Shown here in pieces: positions 1 through 8,799 of a stretch of DNA of 64,000 nt. The notes beneath the pieces are model-generated. The model worked only from the letters and a program-made list of their open reading frames with translations. It searched no databases and had not been told where the DNA came from. Source of the DNA: Halobacillus sp. Nhm2S1 (GTDB taxonomy: Bacteria; Bacillota; Bacilli; Bacillales; Halobacillaceae). The stretch lies in NCBI RefSeq assembly GCF_019599545.1, contig NZ_JAIEZV010000002.1:434001-498000 (forward strand), read 5' to 3'. Position numbers and translations under genes: made by a program. How positions within the stretch are numbered: position 1 is the first letter of the stretch; each line of letters opens with the position of its first letter.

Positions 1-152
1 ATTTTCCTTTACCTCTAATTAGCATTTTTCTCTCTTTTTGTAAATTATGTTAATGATTATACCAATTTAATACAGAATTTTGAAGTAGATTGGAAGATAT
101 TTTTAAAAAAAGATATTTTTTTTAAAATTCATCGGAATAACATGAACTTATA

Positions 153-183
153 CAAAAAAAGAGAGCTTAAGCTCTCTTTTTTT
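153..183 (-). terminator. Rho-independent terminator of the capA-capB operon
   Basis: The perfect inverted repeat gagagc-ttaa-gctctc (161-176) is flanked by an A-run on the left and a T-run on the right, so it can terminate in either direction. It lies directly after the minus-strand stop at 183. Confidence 0.8.
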
Positions 184-887
184 CATTGACCGTAATAATA
201 GTAATAATTACTAGATTTTAAGTCTTGATCATTTAAGACGACACCTAAAAGGTTGGCTTTTGACTGTTCCAATTGTTCCTTCGCTTTGACTGCCGCTTCT
301 TTTTCAGTTTGTTTGCTGCGAACAACAAGGAGTACCCCCTCTACAAAATTGGCCAATACTTGAGAATCTGTTACAGCTAATACTGGAGGTGTATCAAAAA
401 TGATCATATCATAGGTTTCTTTCGCTTCTTCTATAAACTCCTTCATCTTCTTTGAACCAAGAAGTTCAGAAGGATTTGGAGGGATAGGTCCGCAAGTGAT
501 AACATCAAGGTTTTCAATATGCGTTTCCTTAGCTAGATCAAGAATCCACTGATTTCCGACCAAGTAATTACTCAAACCACTCGTGTTACCGACACGAAAG
601 GTGTAATGAATGGTCGGTTTACGCAAGTCCGCATCCACTAACAAAGTTTTCTTCCCTTGTTGAGCAAACACAACAGCGGTATTAGCGGTAGTAATTGACT
701 TACCTTCTGATGGACTGGCTGATGTCACAAGCATGGAATCAAGTTCCTGATCAACAGAAGTGAATTGCAAGTTCGTCCGAATCGTCCGGAACTGCTCGGC
801 AATCGGGGATTTAGGATTGTCGCCAGCTATAATGTTACGCGCTCTTGAGTTAATCGCTTGTTTCTTCTTACGACCCAACAGACTCAC
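183..887 (-). CDS. CpsD/CapB-family protein-tyrosine kinase (BY-kinase)
   Basis: Cytoplasmic bacterial tyrosine kinase that drives exopolysaccharide polymerisation with its membrane partner CapA. Visible are Walker A (SPSEGKS, about residues 59-65), Walker A' (LLVDADLRKP), Walker B (MIIFDTPP), and a C-terminal tyrosine cluster (NYYYYYGQ) that is the usual autophosphorylation tail. The 234-aa length is normal for the family. The GTG start at 887 is used here; a TTG at 878 is better spaced from the GAGAGGTGAG ribosome site and is equally possible. It overlaps the 3' end of capA by 20 bp, so the two are translationally coupled. The kinase is separate from its transmembrane activator, as in other Firmicutes and unlike proteobacterial Wzc. 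Confidence 0.93.
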   Translation of the reverse strand: MSLLGRKKKQAINSRARNIIAGDNPKSPIAEQFRTIRTNLQFTSVDQELDSMLVTSASPSEGKSITTANTAVVFAQQGKKTLLVDADLRKPTIHYTFRVGNTSGLSNYLVGNQWILDLAKETHIENLDVITCGPIPPNPSELLGSKKMKEFIEEAKETYDMIIFDTPPVLAVTDSQVLANFVEGVLLVVRSKQTEKEAAVKAKEQLEQSKANLLGVVLNDQDLKSSNYYYYYGQ

Positions 888-1626
888 CTCTCATTTCTGT
901 CACATTTGTCCCTTTTCTTGAACGACCAGGTTTAGGCAGATCTTCTGCACTAATAGTCGAAACCACTCCAAGAACAGGTAATCCAAGGTTCTCCTCAATA
1001 TCCGTCTCGTCTTTAATCGTGTTATCTAAGTATTCAAGCAAGAATGCAATCCCTACACCAGCCATAAGACCGACAACTAGGGCGATGGCGATATTCAATG
1101 TAGCATTCGGGCTTACAGGAGAAGGATCAAGTCCGACCGTCGCTTCTGAAAGCACGTTGACATTATCCACGTTCATAAGGACAGGAATTTCCTCTTTAAA
1201 TACTTTGACCGTCGTATTCGCTAAGTCGGCTGCCCGCATAGGATTCGCATCGGTAGCGGAAACATTTACAACCTGAGATTCGTTCGCATTCGAGACTTGA
1301 AGTTTATTCGCAATTTCATTGGCTGTCATATCCAGATTTAATTGGTCAGAAACTTCATCTAAAATCCTAGGGCTTTGGATAATCACGTTGTAAGTATTAA
1401 TCAGTTCAATATTTGTTCTTATATCATTAATATCGTATGGAACGTTTTGCTGTTGATCCTGGGACTCGTTGACGATGAATTGTGAAGAGGATTGATACAT
1501 AGGAGTCACGAGAAAATAAGTATAGGCAGCACTAATTCCTGCAGCAACAATGGCTAGACTTACAATCAACCATAATCGTTTCTTTAATACCTCAAAAATC
1601 TCTTTCAAGGAAATCGTTTCTTCCAT
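868..1626 (-). CDS. CapA/YveK-type Wzz-domain polysaccharide co-polymerase
   Basis: Membrane adaptor that activates the neighbouring tyrosine kinase and sets polysaccharide chain length. The N-terminal Wzz domain carries TM1 (about residues 17-38, LWLIVSLAIVAAGISAAYTY). An extracytoplasmic loop follows, then a proline-rich segment (DPSPVSPNA) typical of polysaccharide co-polymerases and TM2 (about 173-197), ending in a short cytoplasmic tail. The ATG at 1626 follows GGAGGTTTATAA. It is the first gene of a two-gene operon. The polysaccharide it serves is not fixed by the sequence; the large glycosyltransferase operon at 3.9-17.5 kb is the nearest candidate. Confidence 0.92.
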   Translation of the reverse strand: MEETISLKEIFEVLKKRLWLIVSLAIVAAGISAAYTYFLVTPMYQSSSQFIVNESQDQQQNVPYDINDIRTNIELINTYNVIIQSPRILDEVSDQLNLDMTANEIANKLQVSNANESQVVNVSATDANPMRAADLANTTVKVFKEEIPVLMNVDNVNVLSEATVGLDPSPVSPNATLNIAIALVVGLMAGVGIAFLLEYLDNTIKDETDIEENLGLPVLGVVSTISAEDLPKPGRSRKGTNVTEMRGESVGS

Positions 1627-1838
1627 TTATAAACCTCCAATATTTGTCGAAATTACAGATAGGAATATTATAGCATATATCAATTCTGTAAAAGAAGATA
1701 GATTACAATATTTTCAAATCATTTACAGGGATCTACTTCTCTTCCCTATATTCATCGGGTAAAAAGGATGTTTTGAAAGGTGAAATTGATAATAAGTTCT
1801 CAAGTCCTATAAATAGGATAATTGTTTTCTCGGATTCT

Positions 1839-1867
1839 ATCTTATTGTGTCAATTAGCATGTATAAT
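1839..1867 (+). promoter_or_regulatory. Possible sigma-A promoter of the TPR/InlB-repeat gene
   Basis: A consensus -10 hexamer TATAAT lies at 1862-1867, about 36 bp before the start codon. The hexamer 17 bp upstream (atctta, 1839-1844) is a poor -35, so only the -10 is convincing. Confidence 0.35.
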
Positions 1868-1903
1868 AGGAGTAAATTCGTATAGTAAAGAAGGGTGTGC
1901 ATT

Positions 1904-3853
1904 ATGAACAGAAAAAACCTGCTATTCACATTGCTCGGTATATTCCTAGTGATAGGAATTACTGCTTTCACATGGAACGCAGCTCAAGCCGACGATATTG
2001 ATGATATTTATGATAAAGCAAAAGCAGCCTACGCGGACGGAAATTATGAAAAAAGTATTCAGTTATACCAAGACGTGCTTTCCATGGATAAAACCCACAA
2101 GGAAGCACGGCTAGAATTAGGTCAATCTTACATAGCATTAGAAGAATATGACCCTGCAATCAAATTCCTTAATGAGGGTGTCTATGAGACTCCTAAAGTA
2201 GGAGAGTTCTATACTATTTTATCTGAAATCTATCTCACCCTACAAAGAGTAGAAGAAGCATACGAAATATTGGATAAAGGTATGCAATACAGTAAAGAAG
2301 ACAATGTAAAAAAAGCTATGGATGAGCTGAATGCTAGCATCTATGTAGATACCAGCCGTCAATTGGTCCAAGAAGGGTTTGAGCGTCAAATCGCTTTAGT
2401 ATGGGAGGATGCGGAAGAGAAAAAGCATCCCTTAAAAGCTGAATGGACCAATAAGGACACATCTATTGGGACACTAACGCCTGTGGAGGATGAAGAAAAT
2501 CTATGGATGTTTTCTGCTGAACAAACAGGGCGGACAACCATTCATGTCTCATGGGCCTCCTATGAGGAAACCGTTGAATTTAAAGTTGACGATCAAGTAT
2601 TGGATCAAGTGAAAATCGAACCAGAAGAATTTGAAAACATCGAGGTGGAAGATACCCTTACCCTCTCCTACACAGGATTGGATGAGGCCGGGGAAGAAAT
2701 GAAGTTCAAACCTGTTTGGTCTTCCTCCAACCAGTTGTTTTCCATCACAGAAAAAGAAGACAATGTCATCGAATTAACAGGTAAAGAAAATGGAACAGAC
2801 AACTTGAAGCTTCTGTACTTGGATTACAAAGAAACCTATCCCCTTACCATTGGAGAAGACACCGATGAGGAAGAAAACACCTTCCGACCAGAGACCATCG
2901 GTAATGGATCTGTAACTGTTTTTCCAGCCAAGGAACATTATGAAGCTGGAGATGAGGTTACTATTGAAGCTTTCCCTGATGAAGGATGGGAGTTTATTGG
3001 TTGGGGTGGGGATTTTGAAGGAAACACCAATCCTTTAAACCTCACGGTAGAAGATGAAATGAACGTAATCGCTCACTTTGAACCAATGGAGCACCGCCTA
3101 TCCTTATCAATCGAAGGAGAGGGCCGGATCATTAGAGACTCCTTAGCGACCACTTATACTGACGGTGAAACTATCTCCCTACGAGCAAGAGCAAAAGATG
3201 GTTGGGAATTTGTTCGATGGGAAGGGGACGTAACCGGCACAGAGCGTGACATCAATCTTGAAATGATTGCCGACAAATCTGTTCGAGCAGTTTTCGAGGA
3301 AACCACCGAAGAAGAGACGGATTCAAACACGTCCGATGAGGACGCAGCACCCACTGAGCCTGAGCCCACACCGGATCCTGAACCTAAACCAGAACCGGAA
3401 CCAACGTACTATCAATTATCCGTCGGTGTGAATGGAAATGGGAAGATCAGTAAAAATCCTTCTCGTTCTCAATTTAAAGAAGGAACGGAAGTGCAGTTGA
3501 CCGCACAAGCCCATGAAGGTTGGATATTTACTGGATGGAGTGGAAGTTCTTCCTCCTCAAGTTCATCCATCACAGTGACCATGAACGGAAACAAAAACAT
3601 CCAGGCGAATTTTGAGAAAAAGCCAGAACCTAAAACCTACACCCTTTCCACATCTGTAAAGGGAGAAGGGAGCGTCATCCCTTCTAAGACCACTGCAAAT
3701 GACGGTGAAACCATCACCATAGAAGCGTTTCCTGCAGAAGGCTGGAAATTTGCCGGGTGGAGTGGCGACATACAAAGTAATAACCGGATCACTTCTCTAA
3801 CGATGAACGGGAACAAACAAGTCACAGCTATATTTGAGAAAATCCCTGAATAA
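1904..3853 (+). CDS. Secreted TPR protein with InlB B-repeat-type domains
   Basis: Large exported acidic protein of unknown specific function. The start is ATG 1904, because AAGAAGGG (1888-1895) is well spaced for it; an in-frame GTG at 1895 overlaps that site. Residues 1-30 form a signal peptide or anchor (MNRKNLLFTLLGIFLVIGIT, then AAQA). Residues 33-150 hold TPR units (AKAAYADGNYEKSIQLY and following). A beta-rich Big-like middle follows, then four roughly 70-aa repeats with GW-x-F-x-GW-x-G and a closing VTAIF/IQANF motif, as in the Divergent InlB B-repeat family. A Pro/Glu linker splits repeats 2 and 3. Repeat 3 contains a run of eight serines. Family knowledge suggests wall or matrix binding; any link to the convergent polymer operon is inference. 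Confidence 0.85.
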   Translation: MNRKNLLFTLLGIFLVIGITAFTWNAAQADDIDDIYDKAKAAYADGNYEKSIQLYQDVLSMDKTHKEARLELGQSYIALEEYDPAIKFLNEGVYETPKVGEFYTILSEIYLTLQRVEEAYEILDKGMQYSKEDNVKKAMDELNASIYVDTSRQLVQEGFERQIALVWEDAEEKKHPLKAEWTNKDTSIGTLTPVEDEENLWMFSAEQTGRTTIHVSWASYEETVEFKVDDQVLDQVKIEPEEFENIEVEDTLTLSYTGLDEAGEEMKFKPVWSSSNQLFSITEKEDNVIELTGKENGTDNLKLLYLDYKETYPLTIGEDTDEEENTFRPETIGNGSVTVFPAKEHYEAGDEVTIEAFPDEGWEFIGWGGDFEGNTNPLNLTVEDEMNVIAHFEPMEHRLSLSIEGEGRIIRDSLATTYTDGETISLRARAKDGWEFVRWEGDVTGTERDINLEMIADKSVRAVFEETTEEETDSNTSDEDAAPTEPEPTPDPEPKPEPEPTYYQLSVGVNGNGKISKNPSRSQFKEGTEVQLTAQAHEGWIFTGWSGSSSSSSSSITVTMNGNKNIQANFEKKPEPKTYTLSTSVKGEGSVIPSKTTANDGETITIEAFPAEGWKFAGWSGDIQSNNRITSLTMNGNKQVTAIFEKIPE

Positions 3854-3858
3854 CAGAA

Positions 3859-3885
3859 AAGAGCGGGCTACTATGCCCGCTCTTT
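3859..3885. terminator. Bidirectional terminator between convergent genes
   Basis: A 10-bp stem aagagcgggc/gcccgctctt surrounds a 6-nt loop, with A residues left and TTTTT right. It serves the plus-strand TPR gene and the minus-strand wecB operon. Confidence 0.85.
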
Positions 3886-3889
3886 TTAT

Positions 3890-4984
3890 CTAGTCTTTTT
3901 CTAATACATCCGCAATCCTCTTACTCGCCAAGCCATCTCCATAAGGATTACTGGCCTGACTCATCGCTTTATAAGCTTCTTCATCTTCTAGAAGGAGTTT
4001 GAAGTTCTTATAAATATTCTCTTCATTCGTACCCACGAGTTTCAACGTACCTGCAGCCACACCTTCCGGGCGCTCCGTTGTATCCCTCATTACGAGTACA
4101 GGTTTACCAAGACTCGGTGCTTCCTCCTGAATGCCGCCACTATCGGTCAAAATCATATAGGATCTTGATAGGAAGTTATGGAAATCCAAAACTTCCAATG
4201 GCTCGATAATTCTTACGCGGTCATGGTCCCCAAGAATATCATTAGCCGCTTCCCTAACCACAGGATTCATATGGATAGGATAAATCACTTTAATGTCTTC
4301 CTTTTCATCCACAATTCGTTTGATTGCCTTGAACATATTTCTCATTGGTTGACCTAGGTTTTCGCGTCTGTGAGCCGTAATCATAATCAAACGGCTGTCA
4401 GATGCCCACTCGATCTGTTCATGACTGTAATCGTCTCTAACAGTCGTTTGAAGAGCATCAATGGCTGTATTACCTGTGACAAACACAGAAGATTCATCTT
4501 TCTTCTCTTCCAACAGATTGGCTTTAGACATTTCTGTAGGGGCAAAGTTATATTTTGCGACTAATCCGACCGCTTGACGGTTGAATTCTTCTGGATATGG
4601 GGAGTAGATATCATAAGTTCTTAAACCTGCCTCCACATGCCCCACTGGAATTTGAAGATAGAAACACGCTAGGGAAGTAACAAACGTCGTTGAAGTGTCC
4701 CCATGTACTAGTACAACATCAGGTTTCACTTCATCAAGTACGGCTTTCATCTTGTCCAGAATATTTGTAGTAACATCAAATAACGTCTGCTTATCTTTCA
4801 TAATGGATAAGTTGTAATCCGGTTCTACTTCGAATGCGTCTAATACTTGCTGCAACATTTCTTTATGCTGTCCTGTGACACATACGGTTGTATCTAGATT
4901 TTTTCTAGTTTCTAATTCTTTTACTAAAGGACACATTTTAATGGCTTCTGGCCTTGTGCCGAATACGACCATGACTTTTTTCAT
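3890..4984 (-). CDS. wecB: UDP-N-acetylglucosamine 2-epimerase (non-hydrolysing)
   Basis: Interconverts UDP-GlcNAc and UDP-ManNAc in the cytosol, giving ManNAc for the teichoic acid linkage unit and, after oxidation, ManNAcA. Family motifs are GTRPEAIKMCPLV at the N-terminus, VHGDTSTT, HVEAGLRT, PEEFNR, TAHRREN and SGGIQEEAPSLGKPVL with a following RDTTERPE. The 364-aa length is standard (B. subtilis MnaA/YvyH type). It is the last gene of the large minus-strand operon, 59 bp after tagH, and ends at a strong terminator. With wecC upstream the operon encodes the whole UDP-GlcNAc to UDP-ManNAcA route. Confidence 0.96.
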   Translation of the reverse strand: MKKVMVVFGTRPEAIKMCPLVKELETRKNLDTTVCVTGQHKEMLQQVLDAFEVEPDYNLSIMKDKQTLFDVTTNILDKMKAVLDEVKPDVVLVHGDTSTTFVTSLACFYLQIPVGHVEAGLRTYDIYSPYPEEFNRQAVGLVAKYNFAPTEMSKANLLEEKKDESSVFVTGNTAIDALQTTVRDDYSHEQIEWASDSRLIMITAHRRENLGQPMRNMFKAIKRIVDEKEDIKVIYPIHMNPVVREAANDILGDHDRVRIIEPLEVLDFHNFLSRSYMILTDSGGIQEEAPSLGKPVLVMRDTTERPEGVAAGTLKLVGTNEENIYKNFKLLLEDEEAYKAMSQASNPYGDGLASKRIADVLEKD

Positions 4985-5043
4985 TTCTATATCCTCATTT
5001 CAGAACTTATAGTGACGACTACATTATTACTGTTATTCTTTTA

Positions 5044-6687
5044 TCAGGAGCTGATTTCATTCCTGACCGGATAGAAGGACATTCTATTCTCTTCCGTATC
5101 AATAATGACATTATATTGATCGATCTTCATGTAATAAATTTCTTTATCATCGGTAGCCGCTATGGAATTTGTTTTTATATCTTCAATAACCGGACTATCG
5201 AGATCAATGGAATACACATGAATTGCTCTTGCTGAGCCTTCCTCGTCAAAAAGATAAGCTAAATGATCATTAGAATATTCTAAGAGCACTTCACCCTTGG
5301 GTAATTCACGTTCACTTGTCAATCCACGTAATGTGGACTTAACCTCATCAATGGTTGACGATCCAAATGCGAAGAAGTATTCATATGATTGCACAAAACT
5401 ACTGCTGAATGAATTAGATAATTCATCAAGGGTTAACTGTGAATCCAGATTTTTTGCATCTACTAAGCCTAATTCGTCCTTAGCAGTATAAAAAAGGTCA
5501 CCCTGATACTCTACTTCATAAGAATTACCACTAAGATTGTGAACATAGAGATTTGTAAAGGAAGAGATAACTTCTATTTGGTTTGAGAGTTCCCTATCCT
5601 CATATAGAGTAAGTTGCCCAAGCGAGACCCCTTCTTGATTGATTTCCTCTCTTATCTCTCCAGAAGGCGGTGCCGGTTCCTCAACATTACTTTCTGATTG
5701 AGCTTCTTTGGAATTTAAATTCAAACTATTCCATTTGCTCAGTAGTGCCTGAGAAGGATTGTCCAAAAACATGGAAGCCGCACTCAGCAATGTCAATAAC
5801 ATCATAAAGATCGCTGGAATTAATGACCTAACCCGAGGTTTTTCCCTATTTACGTTTCCCTTTTGTGGAGTGGATTCGTTGTTGTAACCAGTCCATTTCC
5901 CAAACTGTGTAGCAAGCATATCCTTTTTATGGTTCTTTTTCTCAGCTTTTGTCAATTCATTAAACCAATTAATATAGGCAGTGTACTCCTTAGCTACTTT
6001 AGCAGTTGTATCAAACATTTTCATCTTCCCATAACTTACCCAAATGATTCTGTCCGATATTTTCTTTACCTGGGACAGGGAGTGACTGATAAAAAATATT
6101 GTTTTTCCTTGTTCCTTAAATTCCTCGAATTTATCAACACACTTTTGATGGAAGGTAGAGTCTCCTACTGACAAGGCTTCATCTACAATTAGAATATCAG
6201 GTTCAATATGAACAGATATCGCAAACCCCAGACGAGACTTCATACCACTCGAATAGTTCTTTATCGGTTGATAGATGAATTCACCAATATCCGCAAAATC
6301 AATAATATCCGGAGCAATTTTGGCAATTTCTGACTTACTTAAACCGTGCATTAGACATTTGAGTTCTATATTCTCATAGCCTGTCAAATGATTATTCAAT
6401 CCTGCTGAGATAGCGACCAAGGATGTTTCCCCTTCAATGTTGATGTTTCCAGAAGAAGGGGGAACTACTTGAGCTAACAAATTAGACAAAGTAGATTTAC
6501 CAGATCCATTGGTTCCGATAATACCAATCGTTTCTCCGCGGTCCACTTCAAAAGAAATATCCTGTAATGCTAAGAAACTCTTATTGTTACGCTTAAAGGA
6601 CAAGATATCCAGCAATTGATCTGATTTCTTTTTGAATAGACTATACTCTTTGGTGACATTCGAAAATTTTACTACTGGCTTTGTCAT
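5044..6687 (-). CDS. tagH: Teichoic-acid/polysaccharide export ABC ATPase (TagH type)
   Basis: ATP-binding subunit of an ABC-2 polymer exporter. The N-terminal 250 residues form the ATPase: Walker A GTNGSGKST, signature SSGMKSRLGFA, Walker B ILIVDEALSVGD and the switch His in FFISHS. A Lys-rich linker, one predicted transmembrane helix (about residues 285-307, IPAIFMMLLTLLSAASMF) and a roughly 230-aa extracytoplasmic beta-rich domain follow, matching the long TagH architecture (527 aa in B. subtilis) rather than a bare ATPase. GGAGGCTTATGA precedes ATG 6687. tagG lies 15 bp upstream. Whether the substrate is wall teichoic acid or the ManNAcA polymer cannot be told from sequence. Confidence 0.93.
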   Translation of the reverse strand: MTKPVVKFSNVTKEYSLFKKKSDQLLDILSFKRNNKSFLALQDISFEVDRGETIGIIGTNGSGKSTLSNLLAQVVPPSSGNINIEGETSLVAISAGLNNHLTGYENIELKCLMHGLSKSEIAKIAPDIIDFADIGEFIYQPIKNYSSGMKSRLGFAISVHIEPDILIVDEALSVGDSTFHQKCVDKFEEFKEQGKTIFFISHSLSQVKKISDRIIWVSYGKMKMFDTTAKVAKEYTAYINWFNELTKAEKKNHKKDMLATQFGKWTGYNNESTPQKGNVNREKPRVRSLIPAIFMMLLTLLSAASMFLDNPSQALLSKWNSLNLNSKEAQSESNVEEPAPPSGEIREEINQEGVSLGQLTLYEDRELSNQIEVISSFTNLYVHNLSGNSYEVEYQGDLFYTAKDELGLVDAKNLDSQLTLDELSNSFSSSFVQSYEYFFAFGSSTIDEVKSTLRGLTSERELPKGEVLLEYSNDHLAYLFDEEGSARAIHVYSIDLDSPVIEDIKTNSIAATDDKEIYYMKIDQYNVIIDTEENRMSFYPVRNEISS

Positions 6688-6702
6688 TCATAAGCCTCCA
6701 AA

Positions 6703-7506
6703 TTACAAGTAATCTACAAATTTGCTCTTAAAGTTTTCATGCAATATTGAACCCACTAATAAAACTAGGATGGTAATAGACCAGAAATATAGCATATAAC
6801 GCCAATCTTCATAAAACCAACCACTTCCAAGAAAAGTATCCCTGAAGCCATTCACAATATAAGCAAATGGATTTAATTTGATGACCGTTTGTAGTTTCTC
6901 TGGGAAACTATCCATACTCCAGAAAATGGGCGTTACAAAAAAGAGCATCCTCATCACAGATTGCACTAACAATTGATAATCACGAATGATTGCAGATATT
7001 GTAGATGAAAATAGGGTAAATGCATACATGAATGTAAGCATACATAATAAATAATACGGAAGTTGAATTAAGGAAACACCACCGTAAATCCCATGTGCAA
7101 ATAACACTATGTACAATAGCATCATCATGAACGCAAAGTTCACCGCGTTTCCCAAAATTGTAATAGAAGGTAATACGCTGACTGGGAAGTTCATTTTAGA
7201 CACAAGATTCACTTTACTGTATATACTATTTGACCCTTGTACAATGCTAGGTGATATAAAAAACCAAGGGACAATCCCTAGTAATAAATAGACAATGAAG
7301 GGCGTGTCTCCTACAGCCCCTCCTTGTCTTAATCCAACTCCAAAAACGAACCAATAAACTCCTACTTGAATCATTGGGTTAATAATTTGCCACAAAATAC
7401 CCAAGTAGTGCATTTGATACTTCCCTTTAATATCGAAAAGGGCGAGTCTAAGTATCAGTGGAAAATTTATTAGTTGTTCCTTCATGATTCTAAGCGCAGG
7501 TGTCAT
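6703..7506 (-). CDS. tagG: Teichoic-acid/polysaccharide export ABC permease (TagG type)
   Basis: ABC-2 family integral membrane permease that pairs with TagH. It has about six hydrophobic segments, an N-terminal amphipathic stretch (RLALFDIKGKYQMHYLGILW) and the family segment NPFAYIVNGFRDTFLG near residues 213-228. The 267-aa length is typical. Its ATG overlaps the wecC stop as ATGA (7506-7503) and has no good ribosome site, so translation is probably coupled to wecC. An internal ATG at 7485 is possible but also lacks a site. Confidence 0.94.
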   Translation of the reverse strand: MTPALRIMKEQLINFPLILRLALFDIKGKYQMHYLGILWQIINPMIQVGVYWFVFGVGLRQGGAVGDTPFIVYLLLGIVPWFFISPSIVQGSNSIYSKVNLVSKMNFPVSVLPSITILGNAVNFAFMMMLLYIVLFAHGIYGGVSLIQLPYYLLCMLTFMYAFTLFSSTISAIIRDYQLLVQSVMRMLFFVTPIFWSMDSFPEKLQTVIKLNPFAYIVNGFRDTFLGSGWFYEDWRYMLYFWSITILVLLVGSILHENFKSKFVDYL

Positions 7507-8783
7507 GCCATGACCGGTGCTTTCTTCTTATACTGATGAAGGTTTCCAAAATTCATATAGTCTACCTCTTCATTTACATTGCTCACTACGTTCTTCGTGT
7601 CAAATACCTGAGCATTGTTCATGAATGCTTCTAACATATCCCAGTCTAGTTCTTTAAATTCATTATGATCCGTTAATAGTAAGACTAAATCAGAACCTTT
7701 GACAGCTTCTTTTATGTCACTTTCTACAAAGTCTTTATCCACGTGAGGATCGTAAGCACGCACTTCGAAATTGCTTTGTTCCTTCAAAGTTTCATAAATT
7801 TCCATAGCAGGACTTTCACGAATATCATCTACATTTCCTTTGTAAGCAAGACCGAATACTGTAACGACTTTACCCTCGACATTCTTCATCAATTTATGAA
7901 CATTTCCTATGACAAATTCAGGCATAGAAACATTGACAGCACGTGCCTGATCAATCAATTTAGCAGTTTCCGGAGCTTTTGAAACGATGAAATATGGATC
8001 TACTGCCAAACAATGTCCACCAACACCAGGGCCTGGTGTGTGTAAGTTGACACGTGGGTGTTTATTTGCCATTTCAATGACATCAAGTGCATTGATTTCC
8101 AACTCATCACAAACTTTAGTTAATTCATTTGCTAGAGCGATGTTTACATCTCGGTAAGTATTTTCCATTAACTTGGACATCTCAGCTGTCTTCGCTTTAG
8201 TCTTAATAATTTCACCTTCAACGAACGTTTCATATACTTCTGCTCCAGCTTCCGTACATGCCTCAGTAATACCACCAACAATACGGTTATTGTAAATTAA
8301 TTCATGCATAATCTGCCCTGGCAGGACTCTTTCTGGACAATGCACAAGAAAAATGTCTTTCCCGACAATATAACCAGCCTCTTCAACTAATGGTTTAACA
8401 TGGTCATCCATTGTTCGAGGTTCAATCGTTGATTCAACAATTAATACATTTCCTTTTTCCAAATAAGGCAGTGTATTCTTAACTGCGTCTTTAACGTAAG
8501 TTAAATCACAAGATTTGTGCTCATCGTCATTATTAGGAGTAGGGACGGCGATGATGAATGCATCAGCTTTTTCCGGTTGCAAAGATGCACGGAATTTGCC
8601 TGCTTCCACTACTTCAGTTAAAGCGTCTTGCAATCCAGGCTCTTCAATATGAATTTTTCCATTATTTAGCGATTCAACTACTCTTTCACTTACGTCGACA
8701 CCAAGTACGTCGACCCCGTATTTTGCAAACATCACAGATGTAGGTAACCCGATATATCCTAGACCAATAGTAGTTAATTTCAT
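7503..8783 (-). CDS. wecC: UDP-N-acetyl-D-mannosamine dehydrogenase (copy 1)
   Basis: Oxidises UDP-ManNAc to UDP-ManNAcA with two NAD+. It has an N-terminal Rossmann fold (GLGYIGLPTSVMFA), the central NTYRDVNIALANEL signature, and the catalytic cysteine in PGPGVGGHCLAVDPYF. The C-terminal UDP-binding domain contains FGLAYKGNVDDIRESPA. These signatures fit the WecC branch better than UDP-glucose dehydrogenases of the TuaD/Ugd branch. GGGGGAATTACA precedes ATG 8783. A second, diverged copy lies at 41111-42388. Confidence 0.9.
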   Translation of the reverse strand: MKLTTIGLGYIGLPTSVMFAKYGVDVLGVDVSERVVESLNNGKIHIEEPGLQDALTEVVEAGKFRASLQPEKADAFIIAVPTPNNDDEHKSCDLTYVKDAVKNTLPYLEKGNVLIVESTIEPRTMDDHVKPLVEEAGYIVGKDIFLVHCPERVLPGQIMHELIYNNRIVGGITEACTEAGAEVYETFVEGEIIKTKAKTAEMSKLMENTYRDVNIALANELTKVCDELEINALDVIEMANKHPRVNLHTPGPGVGGHCLAVDPYFIVSKAPETAKLIDQARAVNVSMPEFVIGNVHKLMKNVEGKVVTVFGLAYKGNVDDIRESPAMEIYETLKEQSNFEVRAYDPHVDKDFVESDIKEAVKGSDLVLLLTDHNEFKELDWDMLEAFMNNAQVFDTKNVVSNVNEEVDYMNFGNLHQYKKKAPVMA

Positions 8784-8799
8784 TGTAATTCCCCCGTTT

